Below are positions 23,411-32,559 of a DNA stretch of 33,184 nt, one piece after another (within the stretch, counting starts at the first letter, position 1; every line of letters begins with the position of its first letter). The translations under genes and the position numbers were made by a program. The stretch is from Bradyrhizobium tropiciagri (GTDB lineage Bacteria; Pseudomonadota; Alphaproteobacteria; Rhizobiales; Xanthobacteraceae), in assembly GCF_001189845.1 (NCBI RefSeq), contig NZ_LFLZ01000089.1:1-33184 (forward strand), given 5' to 3'. The notes below the pieces were generated by a model. That model saw nothing but the letters and a program-made list of their open reading frames with translations, had not been told where the DNA came from and searched no databases.

Positions 23411-23644
23411 ATGAGCAGCCTGGACCAACCGCCGCCGAACAGCTCTTGGCAACCTCGCCAAAGCAGCGGCTGTCTGACGTCGCTCATGCTGTTTCTGGGC
23501 GTCATCCTGCTGCTGCCCGGCGTGCTGTGTGCAGTCATGATCGTCACCTCGGTCGAACCGGGCAGGGACCCATATACGCCGGTGGTGATGTTGATCGCGC
23601 TTGGCGGCGTCGTATTGATCGCCTTGGCCCGTTCTCGGAAATGA
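23411..23644 (+). CDS. Small two-helix membrane protein, SGC/LLLPG paralogue 3
   Basis: 77 residues. MSSLDQPPPNSSWQPRQS head, SGCLTSLMLFLGVILLLPGV first helix, loop VEPGRDPYTP, and second helix PVVMLIALGGVVLIALA ending RSRK. Starts 21 bases after paralogue 2 with GGAGG (23396-23400) upstream. Last gene of the Lgt-like/radical SAM operon. Function unknown; the three copies diverge most in head length and loop, while S-G-C, Thr, the Met and LLLPG are kept. Confidence 0.78.
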   Translation: MSSLDQPPPNSSWQPRQSSGCLTSLMLFLGVILLLPGVLCAVMIVTSVEPGRDPYTPVVMLIALGGVVLIALARSRK

Positions 23645-23717
23645 CGCCGAACACGGGAACCTGTCAAAACCGACCCTTCCGGCCCTAATTTCGATCAATC
23701 AAGCCGGCAATAAACCG

Positions 23718-23745
23718 TTGTTTTTTGGCGTTTTCTGACTATATT
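23718..23745 (+). promoter_or_regulatory. Sigma-70-type promoter of typA
   Basis: TTGTTT (23718-23723), 16-bp spacer, TATATT (23740-23745). Transcription should begin near 23752, giving a leader of about 177 nt before the typA start. The motif AACCGTTGTTT overlapping the -35 also occurs upstream of the tRNA promoter at 33049-33059. Confidence 0.5.
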
Positions 23746-23763
23746 GCGCCGCAACGCACGAGG

Positions 23764-23792
23764 TGCCCGGTCCGCTGACCGGGCTTCCTTTT
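23764..23792 (+). terminator. Terminator-like hairpin in the typA leader
   Basis: Stem GCCCGGT-CCGCTG-ACCGGGC followed by TTCCTTTTT. Its form is that of an intrinsic terminator, but it lies downstream of the typA promoter and 140 bases before the gene. It may be an attenuator, or end a very short RNA started at 23752. Confidence 0.55.
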
Positions 23793-23928
23793 TGGGGTGA
23801 TGCGTCCCCGTCAAATTTCTTGGGTATGAGCGTGATCCGGGCCCCTGGTGGGCCACGCGAGCGAGCGGCCGGCCAAACTGGTCCGGCGAGATCGCGCATC
23901 TGACCATTGCACGACCAGAAGAAGAGCC

Positions 23929-25755
<1,827 letters not shown>

Positions 25756-25788
25756 GCGGTGGCGTAAGCCATCGCGTAAACCAAACTT

Positions 25789-25926
25789 GTCGTGCCCCGG
25801 CACCGGGTCGGCGCGAAGCGCCGCCCGATGACTGACACTTCCGGGGCACCCAGTACGCCGCGGCTCATCAGCTCAAGCACTGCTGTCTCTGGAATTCTGG
25901 ATCACCCGCTTCACGGGTGATGACAG
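25789..25926. repeat. Palindromic intergenic repeat, family E
   Basis: About 138 bp after typA. Outer hairpin arms GTGCCCCGG (25792-25800) and CCGGGGCAC (25841-25849), inner GGCGC-GAA-GCGCC; a second hairpin ATCACCCG-CTTCA-CGGGTGAT at about 25901-25922 ends in GACAG. The wording 'tctctggaattctggatcacccgcttcacgggtgatgacag' (split form) resembles a long repeat in Bradyrhizobium and Rhodopseudomonas. Single copy in this window. Confidence 0.7.
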
Positions 25927-25977
25927 TCATGCATGAGGCCGCTTCAGGCCCGGCGGCGAACGTGCTAGAGCCGGGGC

Positions 25978-27225
25978 ATGAGTTCGCTTCCCTCCACGGT
26001 CGATGTTGCCATCATCGGCGCCGGTGCCGCAGGCCTCGGCGCCGCGCATGCGCTGAGGGGCAGCGGCCTCTCCAGCATCGTTCTGGAAGCCCGCGACCGG
26101 CTCGGCGGCCGGGCGCATACGATCCAGGCCGCGCCTGACGTGGTGTTCGACGTCGGCTGCGGCTGGCTGCATTCGGCCGACCAGAACAGCTTTGTCGGCA
26201 TCGCCAAGCAACTCGGCTTCGAACTCAACAAAGACCTGCCGCCGTGGCGCGAGCGCGCCTATGGCAAGGCGTTTCCGCAGTCCGACCGCGACGACTTCGT
26301 CGTTGCGCTCGACCAATTTTACGACCGCATCGAAAAGGCCGCAGAGCAGGACAAGGACTTCCCGGCCAGCCTGTATCTCGAGCCCGGCAATCGCTGGAAC
26401 CCGATGATCGATGCGATCTCGACCTATGTGAACGGCTGCGAGCTCGATCAGGTCTCGATCCTCGATGTCGACGCCTATGAGGACACCGACATCAATTGGC
26501 GGGTGCGGCGCGGTTATGGCGCGCTGGTCGCAGCCTATGGCGCGGAGGTGCAGGTCGCGCTGAACTGCGAGGTCAGGCTGATCGATCACTCCGGCAAGCG
26601 TATCCGCATCGAGACCTCGCGCGGCGTGCTGGAGGCGGACAAGGTGATCGTCACCGTGCCGACCAATCTGATCGCCGACGAGGCGATCCGCTTTTTGCCC
26701 GCGCTCCCCGACAAGCTCGACGCCGCACGCGGCCTGCCGCTCGGCCTTGCCGACAAGGTGACCTTGGCACTCGCCGAGCCCGAGGCGCTGCCGAAGGAAG
26801 GCAATCTGCGCGGCGCCACCATGCGCACCGAGATGGGCACCTATCACATCCGCCCGTTCGGCCAGCCCTGCATCGAGGGCTTCTTCGGCGGCCGCTTCGC
26901 GCAAGCGCTCGAAGATGCCGGCGCCGGCGCCATCGCCGCCCACAGCATCGACGAGATCGTCTCCTTCCTCGGCAACGACTTCCGCCGCAAGCTGAAGCCG
27001 CTCAGCGAATCGCGCTGGGCCCACGACCCGTTCGCCCGCGGCTCCTACTCGCATGCGCTGCCCGGCCACGCCGACAAGCGCGCCGTGCTCGCGACTCCGG
27101 TCGACGGCCGGCTGTTCTTCGCCGGCGAAGCCACCTCGCCGCACTTCTTCTCGACGGCCCATGGCGCGCGGGACAGCGGTGAGAGGGCGGCGATGGAAGT
27201 GCTGGCGGCATTGCCGCGCAAGTAG
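25978..27225 (+). CDS. Flavin amine oxidase-family FAD oxidoreductase
   Basis: 415 residues. FAD-binding dinucleotide motif DVAIIGAGAAGLGAAHAL (residues 9-26) and the following EARDRLGGRAHT (39-50) are typical of the amine oxidase / polyamine oxidase / phytoene desaturase group. A C-terminal FAD contact GRLFFAGEATSPHFFSTAHGARDSGERAA is also present. It likely oxidises an amine (polyamine or monoamine) to an imine with oxygen as acceptor; the substrate is not readable. No signal peptide, so cytosolic. Stands alone between repeats E and B3. Confidence 0.88.
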   Translation: MSSLPSTVDVAIIGAGAAGLGAAHALRGSGLSSIVLEARDRLGGRAHTIQAAPDVVFDVGCGWLHSADQNSFVGIAKQLGFELNKDLPPWRERAYGKAFPQSDRDDFVVALDQFYDRIEKAAEQDKDFPASLYLEPGNRWNPMIDAISTYVNGCELDQVSILDVDAYEDTDINWRVRRGYGALVAAYGAEVQVALNCEVRLIDHSGKRIRIETSRGVLEADKVIVTVPTNLIADEAIRFLPALPDKLDAARGLPLGLADKVTLALAEPEALPKEGNLRGATMRTEMGTYHIRPFGQPCIEGFFGGRFAQALEDAGAGAIAAHSIDEIVSFLGNDFRRKLKPLSESRWAHDPFARGSYSHALPGHADKRAVLATPVDGRLFFAGEATSPHFFSTAHGARDSGERAAMEVLAALPRK

Positions 27226-27231
27226 CCTCCT

Positions 27232-27315
27232 CGTCATTGCGAGGAGCGACAGCGACGAAGCAATCCATGCTGCCACAGCGGAGAAATGGATTGCTTCGCT
27301 TCGCTCGCAATGACG
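27232..27315. repeat. Palindromic intergenic repeat, family B, copy 3
   Basis: 84-bp inverted repeat, same ends as copies at 1888, 8079 and 31196. It sits six bases after the amine oxidase stop and seven before the convergent DCC gene stop, filling the whole gap between the two gene ends. Confidence 0.85.
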
Positions 27316-27322
27316 GCGGAAA

Positions 27323-27730
27323 CTACTCCAGCACCCTTGCCCGCATGTCCGTGTCCGGCACGAAACACGTCTCGTACTTCCCGAAGATGCGATAGCGGTT
27401 ACGTGCGATGAGGGTGTAGACGGCGTCGCGCAGCGGTCTTGGCACCGCGAACAGCGCGCTTGTCCAGCCCCAGCCGGGGAGATGGCTCAGCACCGTCAGC
27501 GCGGCGTCGGACTTCATCCACGCGATGCCGCCATGGACCACGGCATTGGTGTCGGGATCCTCGGGATCGATGCCGAAGGTCCTCGCCAGCCGCGTGCCGT
27601 AGTCGGACTGGATCGGGGTGAAGCGAAAGCGGCGGGCCTTGTCGCGGGCGACGACGAAGCGGACCCAGCGCGAGCAGAAGATGCAGACGCCGTCGTAGAG
27701 GATCACATCGTCGTCGGGCCAGCTCGTCAT
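27323..27730 (-). CDS. DCC-family thiol-disulfide oxidoreductase-like protein (DUF393)
   Basis: 135 residues. The family motif DGVCIFCSRWVRFVVARD is near the N-terminus (VILYDGVCIFC, residues 9-19), with the DxxCxxC pair expected for a thiol-disulfide exchange role; the name DCC comes from this motif. The start at 27730 (MTSWPDDD) has AAGGAAAA upstream; the longer frame from 27775 is unlikely. It is the third gene of a minus-strand run: DUF2269, SDR-DoxX fusion, DCC. DCC and DoxX-like proteins often occur together, which suggests a shared redox function (inference). Confidence 0.88.
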   Translation of the reverse strand: MTSWPDDDVILYDGVCIFCSRWVRFVVARDKARRFRFTPIQSDYGTRLARTFGIDPEDPDTNAVVHGGIAWMKSDAALTVLSHLPGWGWTSALFAVPRPLRDAVYTLIARNRYRIFGKYETCFVPDTDMRARVLE

Positions 27731-27789
27731 CTTGTTTTCCTTCGACGCGTTTTCTTCACGCGAACCGGCTCCCACTTCGCTTGAAAACG

Positions 27790-29118
27790 CTATCGGTTAT
27801 CCAATGTCAGCAGCGCCACCAGCATCAGCACGATCGCAGGTCCCGTCTTCACCAGCGCGCCGAGCGGCTCGATCCAGAGATCGGGCGTCAGGACCGCCGA
27901 TCCCGTCATGTAGCCGAGCGAGGCGACCATGCCGGCGATAAGACCGAACGCCGCGGTGCGGCGGATCGCGATCAGCGCGCCGATGCTCATGTCCATCAGG
28001 CTGGTCAATACCGTCACCGGCCCGACCAGAGCGGGCGGGAAGTGATGCGCGCTCAGGATGCCGGCGGCGGCGTCATAGGAGATCACCAGCGCAATGAAGC
28101 CGGAAGCAATCCAGAACAGCACGAGGCTTGCGAAGATCAGCGCCTTGATCAGGAACAGCCGCGCAAACCATTTGTCCTGGATGGTCGCGGGGCGGCCGCC
28201 GACCGCTTGCGCGATCGTCTCCGGCACGATGCCGGTCGCTGCCATCCAGGCCGCGGGATCGCCGGTGACGCCGCGGCGCAGCTCGGCAATCGCATTGGAG
28301 CGCATCGGCGGCATCCAGCCGAGTCGGCTCGTGAGATCGCCGAGACGGGCGCCGAGATCGATCAGGACCGACGGGGACGCGATGCGAAAATGTTTCGCCG
28401 TGCCGAATGACCAGCGGAACTGGGCGATGACGCCGCCAAGCGAGACCGGCTGTGACTGCATCAGGTCCCACGTCACCGAGCGCATTGCTTCATCGGCGAC
28501 ATCGCGCGTCGCGAGCCAGGCGACGGTCGCGGCGATGTCCTCGACCGCAACCGGCTGGAACGGCGTTGCCGCCTCGTCGGCCGGCAAATCCACCGGCAGC
28601 GCCGCCAGCGCGCGCAGCATGGCGCTGCCGCCATACGCCGATGGCGCGATCACAAAACCGGGGCGCAGGATCGCGTGGGCGATGCCGGACTCAGCGATCA
28701 GCCGTTCGGCCTCGCGCTTGGTGGTGCTGAAGGCCGTGCGATCCTCATCGGCGCTGCCGGGAATCGAAATGTGCACCAGACGGATGGCGCGATGGCTGTC
28801 GCGGATCGCCTGCAGCAGTCGCGCCACGAAGTCGCGGTGCACCGCGCGCGTGTCGCTGCCCGGACCATCCTGCAGCACGCCGAGGCAGTTCACGACGACA
28901 TCGGCCTCATGCGTGCGAAGCAACTGCGTCAGGTCAGCGACATCCATCGCCATCACCGGCAGCTCGAGGTCGGCTGCGCTCATCTTTTGTGCAGCCGTGA
29001 AATGCCGCGCGATCCCGATCGTGCGAAAGCCGCGCGCCCGCAGATCGTCGGTGACATAGCGTCCGATCAGGCCCGATGCGCCGAGCACGAGGATATTGTG
29101 TGATGCGCCGTCACTCAT
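27790..29118 (-). CDS. NAD-binding epimerase-like / DoxX-like membrane fusion protein
   Basis: 442 residues with two parts. Residues about 7-300 form an atypical extended SDR (NmrA/epimerase-like) domain: ILVLGASGLIGRYVTDDLRARG (nucleotide binding), VVNCLGVLQDGPGSDTRAVH, and the STTKREAERLIAESG helix; the canonical YxxxK becomes TTKRE. Residues about 310-440 have four membrane helices like DoxX (FLIKALIFASLVLFWIASG, GPVTVLTSLMDMSIGALIAI, LIAGMVASLGYMTGSAVL, ALVKTGPAIVLMLVALLTL). The product would tether a nucleotide-binding domain to a quinone-related or redox membrane module. It begins 16 bases after the DUF2269 stop, so the two are co-transcribed. Confidence 0.85.
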   Translation of the reverse strand: MSDGASHNILVLGASGLIGRYVTDDLRARGFRTIGIARHFTAAQKMSAADLELPVMAMDVADLTQLLRTHEADVVVNCLGVLQDGPGSDTRAVHRDFVARLLQAIRDSHRAIRLVHISIPGSADEDRTAFSTTKREAERLIAESGIAHAILRPGFVIAPSAYGGSAMLRALAALPVDLPADEAATPFQPVAVEDIAATVAWLATRDVADEAMRSVTWDLMQSQPVSLGGVIAQFRWSFGTAKHFRIASPSVLIDLGARLGDLTSRLGWMPPMRSNAIAELRRGVTGDPAAWMAATGIVPETIAQAVGGRPATIQDKWFARLFLIKALIFASLVLFWIASGFIALVISYDAAAGILSAHHFPPALVGPVTVLTSLMDMSIGALIAIRRTAAFGLIAGMVASLGYMTGSAVLTPDLWIEPLGALVKTGPAIVLMLVALLTLDNR

Positions 29119-29121
29119 GTT

Positions 29122-29137
29122 ATCGGATCATGCTCTA
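29122..29137. repeat. Half-site of family D repeat
   Basis: TCGGATCATGCTCTAG, also present as CCGGATCATGCTCTAA near 32979-32994. It overlaps the stop codon of the DUF2269 gene and lies just before the SDR-DoxX start, where a ribosome site would be; no good ribosome site is seen there. Confidence 0.4.
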
Positions 29138-29602
29138 GAATGGCTTCGCGATCATCAGCCAGAGGATGATCATCACCGAGCCGAAGCCGGGAATCCCGAA
29201 CAGGAACCAGCGGCGAAACAGCGCAGTGTAACGCGGCGGCAGCGGAAGACCTTTATCGGCAGCCGCCTGTGCGAGGTCGCGCATCTCGATCTGCATGAAG
29301 ACAACGGGAACCCAGAACACGCCTGCCAGTGCGTAGAGCGCAAGCGACAGCAGGAGCCAACGCTCGGTCAGGCTGGTCGCCGACAGCCACATCAGCAGTC
29401 CGCCGCTCACCGGCTGCAGCAGCACCGCGCTCAGGGTGAAGATCATGTCCGCGACCACGACGGTCGACGCCGTGCGCGCGATGAAAGACGCGCTTTGCGT
29501 GCGATGCGCCGCCAGCATGAAGAAGGCGATGCCCATCCCGGTGCCGAGGATCACGATGGCGCCGAGCACATGCAGATATTTGATCAGGAAATAGAGCGTC
29601 AT
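29135..29602 (-). CDS. DUF2269-family membrane protein
   Basis: 155 residues, four membrane helices: LIKYLHVLGAIVILGTGMGIAFFML (5-30), VVVADMIFTLSAVLLQPVSGGLLM, WLLLSLALYALAGVFWVPVVF, and FLFGIPGFGSVMIILWLMI. The early KYLHVLGA with a membrane His is characteristic of DUF2269, a family of unknown function possibly related to haem or redox carriers. The start at 29602 puts the first helix at the N-terminus. First gene of the operon with the SDR-DoxX fusion and the DCC protein. Confidence 0.85.
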   Translation of the reverse strand: MTLYFLIKYLHVLGAIVILGTGMGIAFFMLAAHRTQSASFIARTASTVVVADMIFTLSAVLLQPVSGGLLMWLSATSLTERWLLLSLALYALAGVFWVPVVFMQIEMRDLAQAAADKGLPLPPRYTALFRRWFLFGIPGFGSVMIILWLMIAKPF

Positions 29603-29963
29603 CGCAGTCCGCTCGCGATCGGGCCGATTTCGGCGCGCACAAATACCGCCGCTGCCATAGGCCGTGCGCGCGCAAAAATCCACTGCGGCTGCGCACGCGG
29701 AGTACCCACATCGCGTTTGGATCGCACGCCAAATCCTGCCGGCGAATCAGCCCCGAATGCGCTTTTTCCAAGCGACGGCACTGTCATATTGCGCGCGCGA
29801 TTCACGCTTTGCACAGGGCCGGACCAGCGATCGGTCGCTTGAACCCGGCAAGTGTCCTTTTTCGGAACAAGTTTTCATCACACTGATGCAAAAAACCCAC
29901 AGGTTAACCGATAATTAACGATGGACCTTGAAGGCGGGCCTCCGACTTGCTTTGATTAGACGC
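29603..29963. other. Divergent intergenic region between DUF2269 and GNAT genes
   Basis: 361 bp with no credible gene. It becomes AT-richer from about 29860 to 29960. It contains a CtrA-type box (29904-29919). No certain sigma-70 boxes were found for either gene. Confidence 0.5.
29904..29919 (+). promoter_or_regulatory. CtrA-type binding site
   Basis: TTAA-CCGATAA-TTAAC matches the full CtrA consensus TTAA-N7-TTAAC without a mismatch. It lies 45 bases before the GNAT start codon, in an AT-rich patch. CtrA is the cell-cycle response regulator of alphaproteobacteria. Confidence 0.55.
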
Positions 29964-30473
29964 ATGAGCACAACGCTAATCGAGGTCCGGCCAGCCAAAG
30001 CTGCAGACGCAGCCTCGGTGGCGTCTACCCATGACGAAGCCTGGCGCTCGGCGTATCAGGGAATCATCCCCGGCGCCGAACTCGAAAAGCTGATCAATCG
30101 CCGTGGCCCGCAATGGTGGGATAGCGCCATCCGCAAGGGCAGCCGCGTCAGCGTGCTGGTGTTCGGTGACAGGATCGCGGGCTACGCCAATTACGGCCGC
30201 AACCGCGCCCGCAGCCTGCATTTCGAAGGCGAGATTTACGAGCTCTATCTGCGGCCGGAATTCCAGGGCCTTGGCTTCGGCCGGCGCCTGTTCGCCGCGG
30301 CTCGCCGCGACCTGATGCAGAGCGGCCTGAAGAGCATGGTGATCTGGGCGCTCTCCGACAACGAGCCGGCGACCGAGTTTTACCGCGCGCTGGGCGGCCG
30401 GATGGTGGCGCGCTCCTCGGAACGGTTTGGGCCTAAATCGCTCGACAAGGTCGCTTTCGCCTGGGCCAACTGA
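29964..30473 (+). CDS. GNAT-family N-acetyltransferase
   Basis: 169 residues. IEVRPAKAADAASVASTHDEAWRSAY at the N-terminus and the acetyl-CoA motif EIYELYLRPEFQGLGFGRRLF (about residues 90-110, pyrophosphate loop QGLGFG), then the ALSDNEPATEFYRALGG segment. Transfers acetyl from acetyl-CoA to an amine of a small molecule or protein; the substrate is unknown. The start at 29964 (MSTTLIEV) gives the standard length; a TTG at 29928 is the only upstream alternative in frame. It may be under CtrA cell-cycle control through the box just upstream. Confidence 0.88.
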   Translation: MSTTLIEVRPAKAADAASVASTHDEAWRSAYQGIIPGAELEKLINRRGPQWWDSAIRKGSRVSVLVFGDRIAGYANYGRNRARSLHFEGEIYELYLRPEFQGLGFGRRLFAAARRDLMQSGLKSMVIWALSDNEPATEFYRALGGRMVARSSERFGPKSLDKVAFAWAN

Positions 30474-30537
30474 AAATCCTGCTTCTCTCGCAGCTGCAGC
30501 AAGGCTAAACCTGCCTGAGCGTTGCGCGCGACGGCCA

Positions 30538-30557
30538 GCCCGGCCTCATGGCCGGGC
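30538..30557 (+). terminator. Hairpin between GNAT gene and ppa
   Basis: Perfect 8-bp stem GCCCGGCC-TCAT-GGCCGGGC, followed after ten bases by a short TTTT. It could end the GNAT transcript or belong to the ppa leader. Confidence 0.45.
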
Positions 30558-30638
30558 CTGATGCCGTTTTGCGGCCTGGCGGCGCCAACCAAAAAATCAC
30601 ATCATTCTCAACTTCCAAAAGGCCACGCGGAGCGATCC

Positions 30639-31169
30639 ATGCGTATCGACGCCATATCGATCGGAAAAAACCCGCCCCACGACGTCAACGTCATCATCGA
30701 GGTTGCCGTCGGCGGCGAGCCCATCAAGTACGAGATGGACAAGGAGGCCGGCACGCTCGTGGTGGACCGCTTCCTCTACACGCCGATGCGCTATCCCGGC
30801 AATTACGGCTTCATCCCGCACACGCTGTCGGGCGACGGCGATCCCTGCGACGTGCTGATCGTCAACACCCGCGCGATCGTGCCGGGTGCCGTGATGAGCG
30901 TGCGCGTGGTCGGCGTGCTGTTGATGGAGGACGAGGCCGGCGGTGACGAGAAGATCATCGCGGTGCCGTCATCGAAGCTGACCCAGCGCTACGACAAGGT
31001 GCAGAACTACAACGACCTGCCCGACATCACGCTGCAGCAGATCCAGCACTTCTTCGAGCACTACAAGGACCTCGAGAAGGGCAAGTGGGTGAAGGTGCTG
31101 CGCTGGGGCGACGCCGACGAGGCCCGCAAGCTGATCCTCGAAGGCATCGAGCGCGCGAAGAAGAAGTGA
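30639..31169 (+). CDS. ppa: Inorganic pyrophosphatase (family I)
   Basis: 176 residues, typical bacterial length. Hydrolyses pyrophosphate to two phosphates and so drives nucleic acid, protein and lipid synthesis; cytosolic, Mg-dependent. Motifs: VVIEV-like start VNVIIEVAVGGEPIKYEMDKE, then LYTPMRYPGNYGFIPHTLSGDGDPCDVLI with the metal-binding Asp cluster (GDGDPCDVL), and QHFFEHYKDLEKGKWVKV near the end. The ATG at 30639 has GGAG upstream. Usually essential. It converges on folD across repeat B4. Confidence 0.97.
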   Translation: MRIDAISIGKNPPHDVNVIIEVAVGGEPIKYEMDKEAGTLVVDRFLYTPMRYPGNYGFIPHTLSGDGDPCDVLIVNTRAIVPGAVMSVRVVGVLLMEDEAGGDEKIIAVPSSKLTQRYDKVQNYNDLPDITLQQIQHFFEHYKDLEKGKWVKVLRWGDADEARKLILEGIERAKKK

Positions 31170-31195
31170 CGGCGTAGCCGATCCGGCGCCTCTCC

Positions 31196-31280
31196 CGTCA
31201 TTGCGAGGAGCGTAGCGACGAAGCAATCCGTGCTTCCACAAGCGGAGAGATGGATTGCTTCGCTCCGCCCGCAATGACGG
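31196..31280. repeat. Palindromic intergenic repeat, family B, copy 4
   Basis: 85-bp inverted repeat with the same ends as copies at 1888, 8079 and 27232, between the convergent ends of ppa and folD. Could act as a two-way hairpin in both 3' UTRs. Confidence 0.85.
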
Positions 31281-31300
31281 CGGAAGTACTTTTCGCTACC

Positions 31301-32184
31301 TCACACCGCCGGCGCCGGCAGGCCGGCAATCGCGCAGGCCGCGCGCAGGGTGTTGACCAGCAGGCACGCCACCGTCATCTGCCCGACGCCGCCCGGCACC
31401 GGCGTGATGGCACCTGCAACGTTGAGCGCTTCCTGGAATGCGACGTCGCCGACCAGCTTCGGCTTGCCGCCGGGCACTGGAATGCGGTTGATGCCGACAT
31501 CGATCACGGTCGCGCCCGGCTTGATCCAGTCGCCACGCACCATCTCCGGACGGCCGACCGCGGCATAGACCAGGTCGGCCTGGGCGCAGAGCTTCGCCAG
31601 ATCGCGCGAGCGCGAATGGGCGATCGTCACCGTCGCGTTCTCGTTCAGCAGCAATTGCACCAGCGGACGGCCGACCAGATTGGAGCGGCCGATCACGATC
31701 GCGTTCATGCCCTCGATCGAGGCATGCACGCTCTTGGTCAGGATGATGCAGCCGAGCGGTGTGCACGGCGACAGCGCGGCAAGGCCCCCGGCGAGCGGCC
31801 GGCATTGTTCGGGTGCAGGCCGTCGACGTCCTTGGCGGGGTCGATGGCATTGATGATGGTCTCGGTGTGCAGCGATTTCGGCAGCGGCAGCTGCACCAGG
31901 ATGCCGTGCACCAGCGGATCGCGGTTGAGCCGTGCGATCAGCGCCAGCAGATCGGCCTGCGACACGTCCTCGGGCAGCTTGTGCTCGAACGAGGCCATGC
32001 CGGCGGCCTGGGTCTGGGTGTGCTTGCTGCGGACATAGACTTCGCTCGCCGGATCGTGGCCGACCAGCACGACGGCGAGCCCCGGCGTGAGCGCATGATC
32101 GCGCTTGACGCGGGCAACCTCGTCGGCGACGCGGGCGCGAAGCTCGGCGGCGATGGCTTTTCCGTCAATGATGCGCCCAGTCAT
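31301..32184 (-). pseudogene. folD: Bifunctional methylenetetrahydrofolate dehydrogenase/cyclohydrolase FolD, split by a one-base frameshift
   Basis: Interconverts 5,10-methylene-, methenyl- and 10-formyl-tetrahydrofolate. The N-terminal half (32184 to about 31796) has YVRSKHTQTQAAGM, VQLPLPKSL and DVDGLHPNNAG; the C-terminal half (about 31795 to 31301) has NAIVIGRSNLVGRP, the NADP site, DVGINRIPVPGGK and PVPGGVGQMTVA. They are in different frames because one G (plus strand) is missing at about 31795. Adding it gives AGRLAGGLAALSPCTPLGCI and a normal 294-residue protein. In the usual PGGVGPMT motif the Pro is Gln here. Third gene after yggT and DUF167, with its ATG one base after the DUF167 stop. 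Loss of FolD is often harmful, so a sequence error is likely. Confidence 0.9.
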
Positions 32185-32185
32185 G

Positions 32186-32521
32186 TCAATCCTTCGTCTT
32201 TTGGTTCGGCCCGGCCGCCGTCAGCTTCCGCAAGGTCTCGCCAAGGCTCTTCGGGTCGCCGGCGACCGCCACCTGCTTCAGCCGCGAGGTGGCGCCGGAC
32301 AACAGCTTCACCCTGGCCTTGGGCACGCCGAGCGCCTTGGCCAGCAACTCGGTCACCGCGCGGTTGGCTTCGCCGCCTTCCGCGATGGCGCGCACCCGCA
32401 CCTTCACCACCGAGCGGCCGTTGGCCAGCGTCTCGATCCCGTCGATGTCGTCGCGGCCGCCGCGCGGCGTCACGCGCAAGGCGATGCTGATGCCCTCGGT
32501 GGAGTAGCGCCAAGGCTCCAT
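32186..32521 (-). CDS. DUF167 (YggU-like) family protein
   Basis: 111 residues; the YggU core is ISIALRVTPRGGRDDIDGIET, then VVKVRVRAIAEGGEANRAVTELLAKALGVPKARVKLLSGATSRLKQVAV. It is a small cytosolic protein of unknown function conserved in bacteria. The start at 32521 (MEPWRYS) or the Met one codon earlier is equivalent. Located between yggT and folD with minimal gaps, the common yggT-yggU arrangement of proteobacteria. The stop TGA and the folD ATG are separated by one base. Confidence 0.92.
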   Translation of the reverse strand: MEPWRYSTEGISIALRVTPRGGRDDIDGIETLANGRSVVKVRVRAIAEGGEANRAVTELLAKALGVPKARVKLLSGATSRLKQVAVAGDPKSLGETLRKLTAAGPNQKTKD

Positions 32522-32559
32522 CAAAAAGGATCCATCAGCGGAGGTCCATCGGCGCAGGA

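Noticed and set aside
22825..23644. SGC motif in the small proteins as a lipoprotein lipobox
   Set aside because: A lipobox Cys follows a hydrophobic signal segment; here it precedes the first membrane helix after a Pro-rich head.
25927..27276. 449-residue minus-strand frame across the amine oxidase gene
   Set aside because: Antisense shadow; the plus strand has FAD-binding motifs.
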